This document shows positions 41,000 through 49,529 of a stretch of 64,000 nucleotides of DNA, in pieces. This DNA is from Variovorax paradoxus (lineage in GTDB: Bacteria; Pseudomonadota; Gammaproteobacteria; Burkholderiales; Burkholderiaceae_C): NCBI RefSeq assembly GCF_018614875.1, contig NZ_JAGGNW010000021.1, positions 1-64,000 of the forward strand. The letters run 5' to 3'. Made by a program: the position numbers and the translations under genes. The notes beneath the pieces are model-generated. The model was given only the letters and a program-made list of their open reading frames with translations, was not told the DNA's origin and made no database searches. Each line of letters begins with the position of its first letter. Within the stretch, counting starts at the first letter, position 1.

Positions 41000-43696
41000 T
41001 CAGTTACCGGCCAGGGCGCGGGTCACCACTTCGTGGGTGTCCTTGCTCAGGTCCGGCTTGGCAGCCACGCGGGCGATCGCTTCGCGCGCGGCGCTGCGGT
41101 ACGGTTCGGCCAGCTTGCTCCAGCGGTCGAGCGCGCGGGCGAGGCGGGCGGCCACCTGGGGGTTGATGGCGTCCAGCTCTATGACGCGCTCGCTCCAGTA
41201 CACGTAGCCGGCCGCGTCGGGGCGGTGGAACGCGCCGGGGTTGGCGCTGCAATAGCTGAAGATCACGCTGCGGGCGCGGTTGGGGTTCTTGATGGAGAAG
41301 TCCGGGTGCTTCATCAGCTGCCTGACCAGCGGCAGGACGTCGCCGCCGCGGTCGGGCGCGCCGGCCTGCAGCGAGAACCACTTGTCGATGACCAGGGCCT
41401 CGTCCTTGAAGATGGCGTGGAAGCGCGCGAGCGCCTGCGCGGCCAGCGTGTGGCCCGACGACACCAGTGCGTTGAGCGCGTTGAAGCGGTCGGTCATGTT
41501 GCCGGCGTCCTTGAAGCGCTGCAGCGTCTTGCCGGGCCACACGGTGTCGCCCGAAGAGCGCGCCGCCAGGCACAGGAAGTTGAGCGCCATGCCGGCCAGC
41601 GCGCGGCGGCCCGACGAGGTCGGGTCGGGCGTGTAGGCGCCGGTGTCGTGGTTCTCTTCGTAGGCCTGCTGCCAGTCGGAAAAAAGGGCGGTGGCCAGCT
41701 GGGCGCGCATGGCTTCGCGCACCAGGTGCACGCGCTGCGGGTCGACCACGTCGAGCTGCTCGGCAATGTAGGTTTCCGAAGGCAGCGTGAGCACCAGTTC
41801 CTTGAACGCGGCATCGAGCCTGGGGTTACGCAGCACGCTGCGCATGGCGTCGAGGTAGGCGTCGTTCAGCACCGGGGCGGTGTCGGTTGCAAGCGCCGCA
41901 ATGGCCTGCAGCGCGGCGCGCAGGCCCAGGCGCTGGCCGGCTTCCCAGCGGTTGAAGGGGTCGGGGTCGTTGGCCAGCAGGGTGAGCAGCTGGGCGTCGG
42001 TGTACTCGAAGTCGAGGATCACGGGCGCGCTGAAGCCGCGCAATATCGAAGGCACGGGCTCGGCGTCAAGGCCCACGAAGGTGATCTGCTCGCCGGCGCG
42101 CGAGAGCACCAGCGTGCGGGTGCCATGCGTGATCTGGTCTTCGCCTTCGAGCTGCATCGGCAGTTCGCGCCCGCCGGCATCGAGCAGGCCGATGTTCAGC
42201 GGAATGACGAAGGGTTCCTTGCCCGGCTGGCCCGGTGTGGGCGAGCAGCTTTGCACCACGCTCAGGGTGTAGCTGCGGTTCTGCGCGTCGTACACGCCGT
42301 GGGCGGCAAGGCGCGGCGTGCCGGCCTGGCTGTACCAGCGCTTGAACTGGGGCAGCAGGCGGGCCAGTTCGGATTCGGGGTTGGCGTCGGCAATGGCCTG
42401 GGCGAAGTCGTCGCAGGTCACGGCCTGGCCGTCGTGGCGTTCGAAGTAGAGGGTGATGCCCTTCTCGAAGCCCTTGCGGCCGACCAGCGTCTGCATCATG
42501 CGGACCACCTCGGCACCCTTTTCATAGATGGTGACGGTGTAGAAGTTGCTGATCTCGATGTAGCTGTCGGGCCGCACCGGGTGGGCCATGGGGCCGGCGT
42601 CTTCGGGGAACTGGGCGGTGCGCAGCACGCGCACGTCCTCGATGCGCTTGACGGCGCGGGCCGAGGCGTCGGCGCACAGGTCCTGGCTGAACTCCTGGTC
42701 GCGGAAGACGGTGAGGCCTTCTTTCAGCGAGAGCTGGAACCAGTCGCGGCAGGTCACGCGGTCGCCGCTCCAGTTGTGGAAGTACTCGTGGCCGACCACG
42801 CTTTCGATGTTGCTGTAGTCGGCGTCGGTGGCGGTGGCCTGGTTGGCGAGAACGTACTTCGTGTTGAAGATGTTCAGGCCCTTGTTTTCCATGGCGCCCA
42901 TGTTGAAGTCGCTGGTGGCCACGATCATGAAACGGTCCAGGTCCAGCGGCAGGCCGAAGCGGGCTTCGTCCCACAGCACGGAGTTGACCAGCGAGTTCAT
43001 CGCATGCTCGGTCTTGTCGAGATCGCCGGCGCGCACGTACACCTGCAGCAAGTGCTCCTTGCCGTTGCGCGCCTTGATGCGCTGCTCGCGCGCCACCAGC
43101 TTGCCGGCCACCAGCGCGAACAGGTAGCAGGGCTTCCTGAACGGGTCGACCCATTTGGCAAAGTGGCGGCCTTCGGGCAACTCGCCCTGCTCGACGAGAT
43201 TGCCGTTCGACAGCAGCACCGGGTAGGCGGCCTTGGCGGCGCGCAGCGTCACGGTGTAGCTCGCCATCACATCCGGACGGTCGAGAAAGTAGGTGATGCG
43301 GCGGAAGCCTTCGGCCTCGCACTGCGTGAAGAAGGTGTCTTCGCTCACGAACAGGCCCATCAGCTTGGTGTTCTTGATGGGGCAGCAGGTGGTGAAGATC
43401 TCGAGCTCGAAGGCATCGGGCAAACCGTCGATCACGAGCTGGTCACCCTCCATGCGGAAAGAGGCGCCCTGGCCGTTGACCAGCACGCGCGCGAGGTTCA
43501 GCTCGTCGCCGTCCAGGCGCAGCGGCTGGGCCGGCGCGTCGGGGTTGCGGCGCAGCTGCATGCGGTTGAGCACGCGGGTCTTGGCGGGGTCCAGGTCGAA
43601 GGTGAGGTCGACGGTGTCGATCCAGAATGCCGGAGCGGCATAGTCTTCGCGGCGAATGGCAATCGGTTGCCCTTGGGCGTCACGCTGCAGCAGCAT
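41000..43696 (-). CDS. pepN: Aminopeptidase N (M1 family)
   Basis: This 898-residue cytosolic zinc aminopeptidase has the substrate-binding exopeptidase motif MGAMENKGLNIF and the zinc site VVGHEYFHNWSGDRVTCRDWF (HExxH) with the third ligand in LSLKEG, 18 residues on. The C-terminal half has the helical PepN domain. It removes N-terminal residues from peptides. ATG 43696 overlaps the 3' end of the upstream HAD phosphatase gene by 17 bases. Confidence 0.93.
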   Translation of the reverse strand: MLLQRDAQGQPIAIRREDYAAPAFWIDTVDLTFDLDPAKTRVLNRMQLRRNPDAPAQPLRLDGDELNLARVLVNGQGASFRMEGDQLVIDGLPDAFELEIFTTCCPIKNTKLMGLFVSEDTFFTQCEAEGFRRITYFLDRPDVMASYTVTLRAAKAAYPVLLSNGNLVEQGELPEGRHFAKWVDPFRKPCYLFALVAGKLVAREQRIKARNGKEHLLQVYVRAGDLDKTEHAMNSLVNSVLWDEARFGLPLDLDRFMIVATSDFNMGAMENKGLNIFNTKYVLANQATATDADYSNIESVVGHEYFHNWSGDRVTCRDWFQLSLKEGLTVFRDQEFSQDLCADASARAVKRIEDVRVLRTAQFPEDAGPMAHPVRPDSYIEISNFYTVTIYEKGAEVVRMMQTLVGRKGFEKGITLYFERHDGQAVTCDDFAQAIADANPESELARLLPQFKRWYSQAGTPRLAAHGVYDAQNRSYTLSVVQSCSPTPGQPGKEPFVIPLNIGLLDAGGRELPMQLEGEDQITHGTRTLVLSRAGEQITFVGLDAEPVPSILRGFSAPVILDFEYTDAQLLTLLANDPDPFNRWEAGQRLGLRAALQAIAALATDTAPVLNDAYLDAMRSVLRNPRLDAAFKELVLTLPSETYIAEQLDVVDPQRVHLVREAMRAQLATALFSDWQQAYEENHDTGAYTPDPTSSGRRALAGMALNFLCLAARSSGDTVWPGKTLQRFKDAGNMTDRFNALNALVSSGHTLAAQALARFHAIFKDEALVIDKWFSLQAGAPDRGGDVLPLVRQLMKHPDFSIKNPNRARSVIFSYCSANPGAFHRPDAAGYVYWSERVIELDAINPQVAARLARALDRWSKLAEPYRSAAREAIARVAAKPDLSKDTHEVVTRALAGN

Positions 43697-44354
43697 CGAG
43701 TGTCTCCAGAAAATTCGAATGGGCGAGTTCGTCGTAGTCGCGAACGGCGGCAATCACATGGGGGCCGGCAAGCTCGGCGGCGGAATGGGTGCTGCACACG
43801 GCCACGGCACGCATGCCGCCGCGGCGCGCGGCCTCGATGCCGAAGGGGGCATCTTCAAAGACGATGCAGCGCTCGGGCGCCACGCCGATGCGGCGCGCAG
43901 CTTCCAGAAAGATCTCGGGCGTGGGCTTGCCGGCAAAGCCTTCGTCGCCGCCCACGATGGCCAGCGGCAATGGGTCCATCTTCAGGCGCGACATCGCAAA
44001 CTCGATGTTGTGCCGGTCGCCGGCCGTGCCCACGGCCACCTTCAGGCCGCGTGCCACCGCGGCCTTGGCAAAGGCAGTGAAGCCGGCCACTTCGGTGAAG
44101 TTGTCGTGGAAGAGCTCGCGGTAGATTTCTTCCTTCTCGTGCACCAGGCCCAAGCACTCGGCGTCGGACAACTCGCGCTCGAACAGCTCGCGCATGCACT
44201 CGGTGCCGGTGCGGCCGGTGGTGCGCGCGAGGATGTCGCTCACGTCGAGCACCAGGCCGTGGCGCCCCACGAACTCCACCCACGAGCGCGCATGCCAGGG
44301 CATGGAGTCGATCATGGTGCCGTCCATGTCGAAGATCAGCGCTTCGACCTTCAT
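43680..44354 (-). CDS. HAD-family phosphatase (beta-phosphoglucomutase-like)
   Basis: This 224-residue HAD-IA hydrolase has motif I FDMDGTMIDSMPWHARSW (nucleophile Asp10), motif II in VAVGTAGDRHN, the lysine in GFAGKPTPEIFLEAARRIGV and motif IV ERCIVFEDAPFGIEAA. The GKPxPE...FED pattern is that of phosphoglycolate phosphatase and beta-phosphoglucomutase relatives; the substrate cannot be named. Its ATG shares one base with the prfB stop (TGATG), so it is translated with prfB. Confidence 0.85.
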   Translation of the reverse strand: MKVEALIFDMDGTMIDSMPWHARSWVEFVGRHGLVLDVSDILARTTGRTGTECMRELFERELSDAECLGLVHEKEEIYRELFHDNFTEVAGFTAFAKAAVARGLKVAVGTAGDRHNIEFAMSRLKMDPLPLAIVGGDEGFAGKPTPEIFLEAARRIGVAPERCIVFEDAPFGIEAARRGGMRAVAVCSTHSAAELAGPHVIAAVRDYDELAHSNFLETLDAAAA

Positions 44355-45458
44355 CAGACGCCTTGCTTCAGAGAGGCTTCGATGAACACGTCGAGGTCGC
44401 CGTCGAGCACCTTCTGCGTGGCCGAGACTTCGACGTTGGTGCGCAGGTCCTTGATGCGGCTGTTGTCCAGCACGTAGCTGCGGATCTGGTGGCCCCAGCC
44501 CACGTCGGTCTTGCTGTCTTCGAGCTTCTGCTGTTCTTCCTGGCGCTTGCGCATCTCGTGGTCGTACAGGCGCGAGCGCAGGCGCTTCCACGCCACGTCG
44601 CGGTTGCTGTGCTGGCTGCGGCCGTCCTGGCACTGCACCACGATGCCGGTCGGGATGTGCGTCAGGCGCACGGCCGAGTCGGTCTTGTTGATGTGCTGGC
44701 CGCCCGCGCCGCTGGCGCGGAAGGTGTCGGTGCGCACGTCGGAAGGGTTGATGTCGATCTCGATGGAGTCGTCGATTTCCGGGTACACGAAGATGCTGGC
44801 AAAGCTGGTGTGGCGCCCGCCCGACGAGTCGAACGGCGACTTGCGCACCAGGCGGTGCACGCCGGTCTCGGTGCGCAGCAGGCCGAAGGCGTAGTCGCCC
44901 TCGACCTTGATGGTCGCGCCCTTGATGCCGGCGGTGTCGCCGGGAGTTTCGTCTTCGATCTGCGTCTTGAAGCCCTTGCGCTCGGCGTACTTCAGGTACT
45001 GGCGCAGCAGCATGCTGGCCCAGTCGCAGGCCTCGGTGCCGCCGGCGCCGGCCTGGATGTCGACGAAGGCGTTGAGCGGGTCGGCCGGGTTGTTGAACAT
45101 CCGGCGGAATTCAAGCTGCTTGATGTCGGCTTCGAGCGTGGCGGCGTCATCGGCAATGGACTGCAAGCCGTCCATGTCGCCGTCTTCCTTCGACATTTCG
45201 AAGAGCTCGGTGTTGTCCGACAGGCCGTTTGTGAGCCGGTCGAGGGTGACGACGACGTCGTCGAGCGACTTTTTCTCGCGGCCCAGTTCCTGGGCCTTCT
45301 TCGGGTCGTTCCAGACGTTGGGATCTTCGAGCGATGCGTTGACTGTCCTCAGTCGTTCAGCTTTGGCATCGTAGTCAAAGATACCTCCGTAAATCGACCG
45401 TACGGACGCTCAGGTCCGCGAGCATTGCGCCGATTTGGTTGATCTGTTCTGCGTCCAT
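44354..45458 (-). CDS. prfB: Peptide chain release factor 2, with programmed +1 frameshift
   Basis: This is release factor 2 for UGA and UAA stops, 367 residues after frameshifting. ATG 45458 opens 27 codons (MDAEQINQIGAMLADLSV to RRYL) ending at CTT then TGA at 45377-45375. Reading resumes +1 at GAC (45376) and runs to 44354, so base 45377 is skipped. The stop-recognition tripeptide SPF is in LVRKSPFDSSGG, and the catalytic GGQ is in GAGGQHINKTDSAV. Scoring only one frame would lose the first 27 codons. Confidence 0.95.
45375..45389 (-). promoter_or_regulatory. RF2 autoregulatory frameshift site
   Basis: The minus strand reads CGGAGGTATCTTTGA with C following. A Shine-Dalgarno-like GGAGG lies 3-4 bases before the slippery CTT and in-frame TGA stop, the classic RF2 arrangement. 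Low RF2 favours slippage and so more RF2. Confidence 0.93.
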
Positions 45459-45535
45459 GGGGTGTCCTGACTGTGTTCGGGGAAACCGATGATTTTCTCA
45501 CGGTCCGGAAACCCGCTCGGCGGTGGCCCCGTATT

Positions 45536-45649
45536 GCTCCTTCCCCCTCTGGGGCAAGGTTGGGATGGGGGCTGCGCCCGATTGGGCGCGAAGCATGGTT
45601 CGAGGCCGTCGTGCCCCCGCCCTGGCCCTCCCCCGGGAGGGGAGGGAGA
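45536..45649. repeat. Inverted pair of palindromic repeats between prfB and metQ
   Basis: CTCCTTCCCCCTCTGGGG with AAGGTTGGGATGGGGG (45537-45571) faces the related reverse unit CCCCCGCCCTGGCCC and TCCCCCGGGAGGGGAGGGAGA (45614-45649), with a GC-rich spacer holding GCGCCCGATTGGGCGC. It resembles the pair inside soeB and fills most of the 202-base gap. Confidence 0.6.
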
Positions 45650-45660
45650 AACAGCCGAAA

Positions 45661-46473
45661 TCAGAACGCCGGAACCAGCGACCCCTTGAACTGCGTCTCG
45701 ATGAAGCTCTTCACCTCCGGCGACTGGTAGGCCGCGACCAGTCGCTTGGCCCAGGGCTTGTCCTTGTCCGCGCGGCGCACGGCGATCAGGTTGGCATACG
45801 GGCTCTTCGCGGCCTCCTTGATCACGGCGTCCTTGTTCAGCGACAGGCCGGCCTTCTCGGCGTAGTCGTTGTTGATGGCGGCAATGGCCAGGTCGTCGAG
45901 CGAGCGCGGCAGCTGGGCGGCGTCGAGCGCCACGAGCTTGAGCTTCTTGGGGTTGCTCACCACGTCCAGCGGCGTGGCCGTGTTGTTCTTCACCGCCTCG
46001 GGCTTCAGCGTGATGAGGCCGGCCGTCTGCAGCAGCAGCAGGGCGCGGTTGCCGTTCGACGGATCGTTCTGGATGCCGACCGAGGCGCCATCAGGCAGTT
46101 GGTCGATCGACTTGATCTTGCGCGAATAGAAGCCCAGCGGCGCGGTGATGGTGAGGCCCACCGGCACGATGTCGAAGCCGCGCGCCTTGTTCTGGTTGTC
46201 CAGGAAGGGCTGGTGCTGGAAGGCGTTGGCGTCCAGGTCGCCCGAGGCCAGCGCCGCGTTGGGCAGCTGGTAGTCGTTGAACACCACGACCTGGATGTTC
46301 AGGCCGTCCTTGGCGGCGACCCTCTTGACCACTTCGAAGACCTGCTCGGCACTGCCGACGGAGACGCCGACCTTGAGGGTGTTCTTGTCTTGCGCGAGCG
46401 CGGCGTTGCCGGCGAGAAGGGCGATGGCCAGCGTTGCAAAGGCGAGGGTGCGGCGGCGGAAAGTGGTGTGCAT
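45661..46473 (-). CDS. metQ: Methionine ABC transporter substrate-binding protein (MetQ/NlpA family), copy 1
   Basis: This 270-residue binding protein has a signal peptide (MHTTFRRRTLAFATLAIALLAG, then ALAQDKN) without a lipobox cysteine, so it is soluble in the periplasm. The family segments are LKVGVSVGSAEQVFEVVKR, VFNDYQLPNAALASGDLDAN and FQHQPFLDNQ, then LPNDPSN-like GIQNDPSNGNRALLLLQTAGLI. It is divergent from metNI and a second metQ. The ligand is probably D- or L-methionine. Confidence 0.87.
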   Translation of the reverse strand: MHTTFRRRTLAFATLAIALLAGNAALAQDKNTLKVGVSVGSAEQVFEVVKRVAAKDGLNIQVVVFNDYQLPNAALASGDLDANAFQHQPFLDNQNKARGFDIVPVGLTITAPLGFYSRKIKSIDQLPDGASVGIQNDPSNGNRALLLLQTAGLITLKPEAVKNNTATPLDVVSNPKKLKLVALDAAQLPRSLDDLAIAAINNDYAEKAGLSLNKDAVIKEAAKSPYANLIAVRRADKDKPWAKRLVAAYQSPEVKSFIETQFKGSLVPAF

Positions 46474-46547
46474 GTTGTTGCGCGAAATCAAAAAAAGGAA
46501 GGCGCGAATGTGGCATTGCCCGGCACATTCGGAAACGAACCAATGCG

Positions 46548-46612
46548 CATATCGATATGGCGTTCGCGGCAGACAATTCAAAGGCCTTATGCGCTTTCAT
46601 GCATATGCATGA
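46548..46612. promoter_or_regulatory. Two long palindromes in the divergent met control region
   Basis: CATATCGATATG (46548-46559) is a perfect 12-bp palindrome and TCATGCATATGCATGA (46597-46612) a perfect 16-bp one. Both lie in the 236-base gap between divergent metQ (start 46473) and metN (start 46710), in an AT-rich patch. They look like operators of a dimeric regulator serving both promoters. I found no riboswitch-like fold here by eye. The rest of the gap shows only T-rich stretches. Confidence 0.6.
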
Positions 46613-46709
46613 GACGATTTGTTCGTTCCCTTTTGGCGCCTTTGTTTTCATACTCGGCCCCCTTTTTGCGAACCTTTGCGGCCGGCTCCGCGCCCGCCGC
46701 TGCCTTTTT

Positions 46710-47582
46710 ATGAGCAACCCTCCGTCCGATGCCGGCCGCGGCAACGCGCAGCCCGTCATACGTCTTCAATCCGTGCAGAAGTCATTCGCACTGCCGAGCG
46801 GCGAGGTGTTCGACGCCGTGCAGTCGCTTTCGCTCGACATCCACCAGGGCGACGTGTTCGGCCTGATCGGCAAGAGCGGGGCGGGCAAGTCGACCCTGCT
46901 GCGCCTCATCAACCTGCTGGAGCGGCCCGATGCAGGCCGGGTCTTCGTCGGTGGGCGCGACCTCACCACGCTGTCGCGCCGCGAGTTGCGCGACACGCGC
47001 CAGAACATCGGCATGATCTTCCAGCAGTTCAACCTGCTGCAGAACGCCACGGTGTTCGACAACGTGGCCTTCCCGCTGAAGATCCACGGCCGCCATTCGC
47101 GCGCCGAGATCGATGCGCGGGTGCGCGAATGCCTGGACCTGGTGGGCCTGGCCGAGAAGATCGACACCTACCCGGCGCAGCTCTCGGGCGGGCAGAAGCA
47201 GCGCGTGGCCATTGCGCGCGCGCTGGCGCCGCGGCCCCAGGTGCTGCTGTGCGACGAGCCCACCTCGGCGCTCGACACCGAAACCACGCGCGCGCTGCTC
47301 GAAACGCTGCGCGACATCAACCAGAAGATCGGCGTGACGATCGTGATCGTCACGCACGAGCTTTCGGTGGTCGAGGTGCTGTGCCGCCACGTGGCCATCC
47401 TGGAGCAGGGCCGGCTGGTCGAGCAGTTCGCGGTGGAGGACGCGCCGAGCGCAGAGCGCCAGACCGCGCTGGGCCGCGAGATCGACGCGCTGGTGCGCCG
47501 GCGCGAACGCGAGGCGCGCGAACCGGTCGAGCCGCGTCCCTGGCCGCTGCAGCGCAACCCGCAGGAGGTGGCCTATGTTTGA
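46710..47582 (+). CDS. metN: Methionine ABC transporter, ATP-binding protein
   Basis: This 290-residue ATPase has Walker A GKSGAGKST (about 54-62), Q-loop IGMIFQQFNLLQNATVFDNV, signature LSGGQKQRVAIARAL and Walker B VLLCDEPTSALD. The spacing and the RLINLLERPDAGRVFVGG region are MetN-like. It lacks most of the C-terminal methionine-sensing (NIL) domain: only about 40 Arg-rich residues follow the nucleotide-binding core, whereas E. coli MetN has about 343 residues. It overlaps metI by 8 bases. Confidence 0.86.
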   Translation: MSNPPSDAGRGNAQPVIRLQSVQKSFALPSGEVFDAVQSLSLDIHQGDVFGLIGKSGAGKSTLLRLINLLERPDAGRVFVGGRDLTTLSRRELRDTRQNIGMIFQQFNLLQNATVFDNVAFPLKIHGRHSRAEIDARVRECLDLVGLAEKIDTYPAQLSGGQKQRVAIARALAPRPQVLLCDEPTSALDTETTRALLETLRDINQKIGVTIVIVTHELSVVEVLCRHVAILEQGRLVEQFAVEDAPSAERQTALGREIDALVRRREREAREPVEPRPWPLQRNPQEVAYV

Positions 47583-48237
47583 GAACATCGCACCCATCCT
47601 CCCCGAGCTGTGGGTGGCCACGGGCCAGACCTTCATGATGCTGGCCATCGGCCTCTCGGCCGCGGTGCTCGTCGGCGGGCCGCTGGGCATTTTGCTGTTT
47701 CTGCTGGGCCCGGGCCAGTCGCTGGAGAACAAGCCGGCGTTCCTCGTGCTCAACTGGATCGTGAACACCGTGCGCTCCTTTCCTTTCATCATCCTGCTGG
47801 TGGCGCTGGTGCCGTTCACGCGGGTGATCGCGGGCACTTCCATCGGGCCACTGGCGGCTGCGGTGCCGCTGTCGTTCGCGGCCATTCCGTACTTTGCGCG
47901 GCTGGTCGACCAGTGCTTGCGCGAAGTGCCGCGCGGCGTGATCGAGGCGGCGCATGCCATGGGCGCCTCGGAGCTGCAGATCGTCTGGCGCGTGCTGGTG
48001 GTCGAGGCGCGCTCGGGCCTGGTGCTGGCGCTCACGGTGCTGGCGGTGAGCTTTCTCTCCTACTCGGCAATTGCCGGCGTGGTGGGCGGCGGCGGCATCG
48101 GCGACCTGGCGATCCGCTACGGCTACTACCGCTTCCAGACCGACGTGATGGTGCTCACCGTGGCGCTGCTCGTGGTGCTGGTACAGATCCTGCAGTTCGT
48201 GGGCAACACCACGGCGCGCAGGCTGGACAAGCGTTGA
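47575..48237 (+). CDS. metI: Methionine ABC transporter, permease
   Basis: This 220-residue membrane protein has five hydrophobic segments. The coupling loop is EVPRGVIEAAHAMGASELQIVWRVL, and NTVRSFPFIILLVALVPFTR is characteristic of MetI. It works as a dimer with MetN. The ATG lies within the 3' end of metN. metQ copy 2 follows after 32 bases. Confidence 0.9.
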   Translation: MFENIAPILPELWVATGQTFMMLAIGLSAAVLVGGPLGILLFLLGPGQSLENKPAFLVLNWIVNTVRSFPFIILLVALVPFTRVIAGTSIGPLAAAVPLSFAAIPYFARLVDQCLREVPRGVIEAAHAMGASELQIVWRVLVVEARSGLVLALTVLAVSFLSYSAIAGVVGGGGIGDLAIRYGYYRFQTDVMVLTVALLVVLVQILQFVGNTTARRLDKR

Positions 48238-48269
48238 ATTTTTTCTCGTTCCTTCATTTTTCTGATCTC

Positions 48270-49091
48270 ATGAAAACCGCACTGCTGCGCTGCTCCGTCC
48301 TTGCCCTGTCCCTGTTTGCCCTGTCGTTGGGCGGCCTTTCGCTGGCGCAAGCCCAGGAAGCCAAGAAGAACCTCGTGATCGGCGGCACCGCCGGCTCCAA
48401 CATCGACCAGCTCAAGGCCGGCATCGTGCCCATCCTCGAGAAGAAGGGCTACAAGGTGAAGCTCGTCGAGTTCAACGATTACGTGCAGCCCAACCTCGCA
48501 CTCGCGCAGGGTTCGCTCGACGCCAACTTCTTCCAGCATCAGGTCTACCTGAAGAAATTCTCGGCCGACCAGAAGCTCGACCTCGCCGAGCTGGTGCAGG
48601 GCCCGATCGCGCCGCTGGGCGTGTATTCCACCAAGCGCAAGACGCTGGCTGAAGTGAAAGAGGGCGACCGCTTCACGCTGCCGAACGACCCGAGCAACCT
48701 GGCCCGCGCATTGGTGCTGCTGGAGCAGAACAAGCTCATCGCCATCAAGCCCGGCATCGATCCGCTGCGCGCGTCCGAAAAGGACGTGGCGGAGAACCCG
48801 AAGAAGCTCAAGTTCATTCCGCTCGAAGCCGCGCAACTGCCGCGCTCGGTGGGCGACACCGAATACGCCATCGTCAACGGCAACTTCGCGATCTCGTCGG
48901 GCCTGAAGCTCAACGAAGCCGTGGTGCTCGAGAAGACGCCCGACTACTACCTGAACGTGGTGGCCGTGAAGAGCGTGGACAGGAACGCGCCCTGGGCCAG
49001 GGACATTGCCGAAGCCTACCGCTCGAAGGAATTCAAGGCTGTGGTCGACAGCAAGTTCCAGGGCTACGCCAAGCCCAGCTTCCTGCAGTAA
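48270..49091 (+). CDS. metQ: Methionine ABC transporter substrate-binding protein (MetQ/NlpA family), copy 2
   Basis: This 273-residue periplasmic receptor has a signal peptide MKTALLRCSVLALSLFALSL ending LAQAQEAKK, again without a typical lipobox at the cleavage site. Family marks are LVIGGTAGSNIDQLKAGIV, VEFNDYVQPNLALAQGSLDAN, FFQHQVYLKKF and FTLPNDPSNLARALVLL. It is last in metNIQ. It differs clearly from copy 1 across the divergent promoter, so the two may bind different ligands (for example methionine isomers or sulfoxide). Confidence 0.87.
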   Translation: MKTALLRCSVLALSLFALSLGGLSLAQAQEAKKNLVIGGTAGSNIDQLKAGIVPILEKKGYKVKLVEFNDYVQPNLALAQGSLDANFFQHQVYLKKFSADQKLDLAELVQGPIAPLGVYSTKRKTLAEVKEGDRFTLPNDPSNLARALVLLEQNKLIAIKPGIDPLRASEKDVAENPKKLKFIPLEAAQLPRSVGDTEYAIVNGNFAISSGLKLNEAVVLEKTPDYYLNVVAVKSVDRNAPWARDIAEAYRSKEFKAVVDSKFQGYAKPSFLQ

Positions 49092-49117
49092 TCCTTCTTC
49101 TCAAGCCAAGGACGCCC

Positions 49118-49477
49118 ATGCCCGTGCTCGCTGTTTTCGATACCGAAGGAAGCTGGCGCGACACGCATGTGTGCGACGGACGGATCACCGAGCGCCTGTC
49201 GCGACAGGGCGTTGCATGGGGCCGCGAAGACGACGCGCCGGAGGGCCAGCGGGTTCTGGACCGCGCGGCCCTGTTCTATGTGCGTGCGGAAGGCGGCTAC
49301 CTGGGCCTGCTGTTCGAGCCGGGCGAATGGGTGAGTCTGCCGCCCGGCGCGGACCACTTCTTCGATGACGGAGAGGCCGCGCCCGCACGGCCATTGCCCA
49401 ACGCGCTGCCGCATTTCAACGCCTTCGTCGAGGAAGTGCTGACGCTCACGGGCAACGACGCGGCCGAGGAAAACTGA
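49118..49477 (+). CDS. Acireductone dioxygenase-like reduced cupin protein
   Basis: This 119-residue protein has a start (VFDTEGSWRDTHVCDGRITERLSRQGVAWGRE) and end (LGLLFEPGEWVSLPPGADHFFDDGE) that follow the acireductone dioxygenase pattern of methionine salvage. The central stretch that carries the HxH and Glu metal ligands is missing, leaving only the histidine in ADHFFD. It may thus be a non-catalytic or altered cupin. The gene follows metNIQ by 26 bases, which fits a link to methionine. No other salvage genes (mtnB, mtnC) are in the window. Confidence 0.5.
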   Translation: MPVLAVFDTEGSWRDTHVCDGRITERLSRQGVAWGREDDAPEGQRVLDRAALFYVRAEGGYLGLLFEPGEWVSLPPGADHFFDDGEAAPARPLPNALPHFNAFVEEVLTLTGNDAAEEN

Positions 49478-49529
49478 GTTTCCAGGCCGGACCCGGTGTG
49501 CTCCGGCGTCAGCCTTGTAGCATGTGCGG

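Noticed and set aside
46474..46709. A SAM or SAH riboswitch before the methionine transporter
   Set aside because: I could not find the conserved junction motifs; the visible signals are protein-type palindromes.
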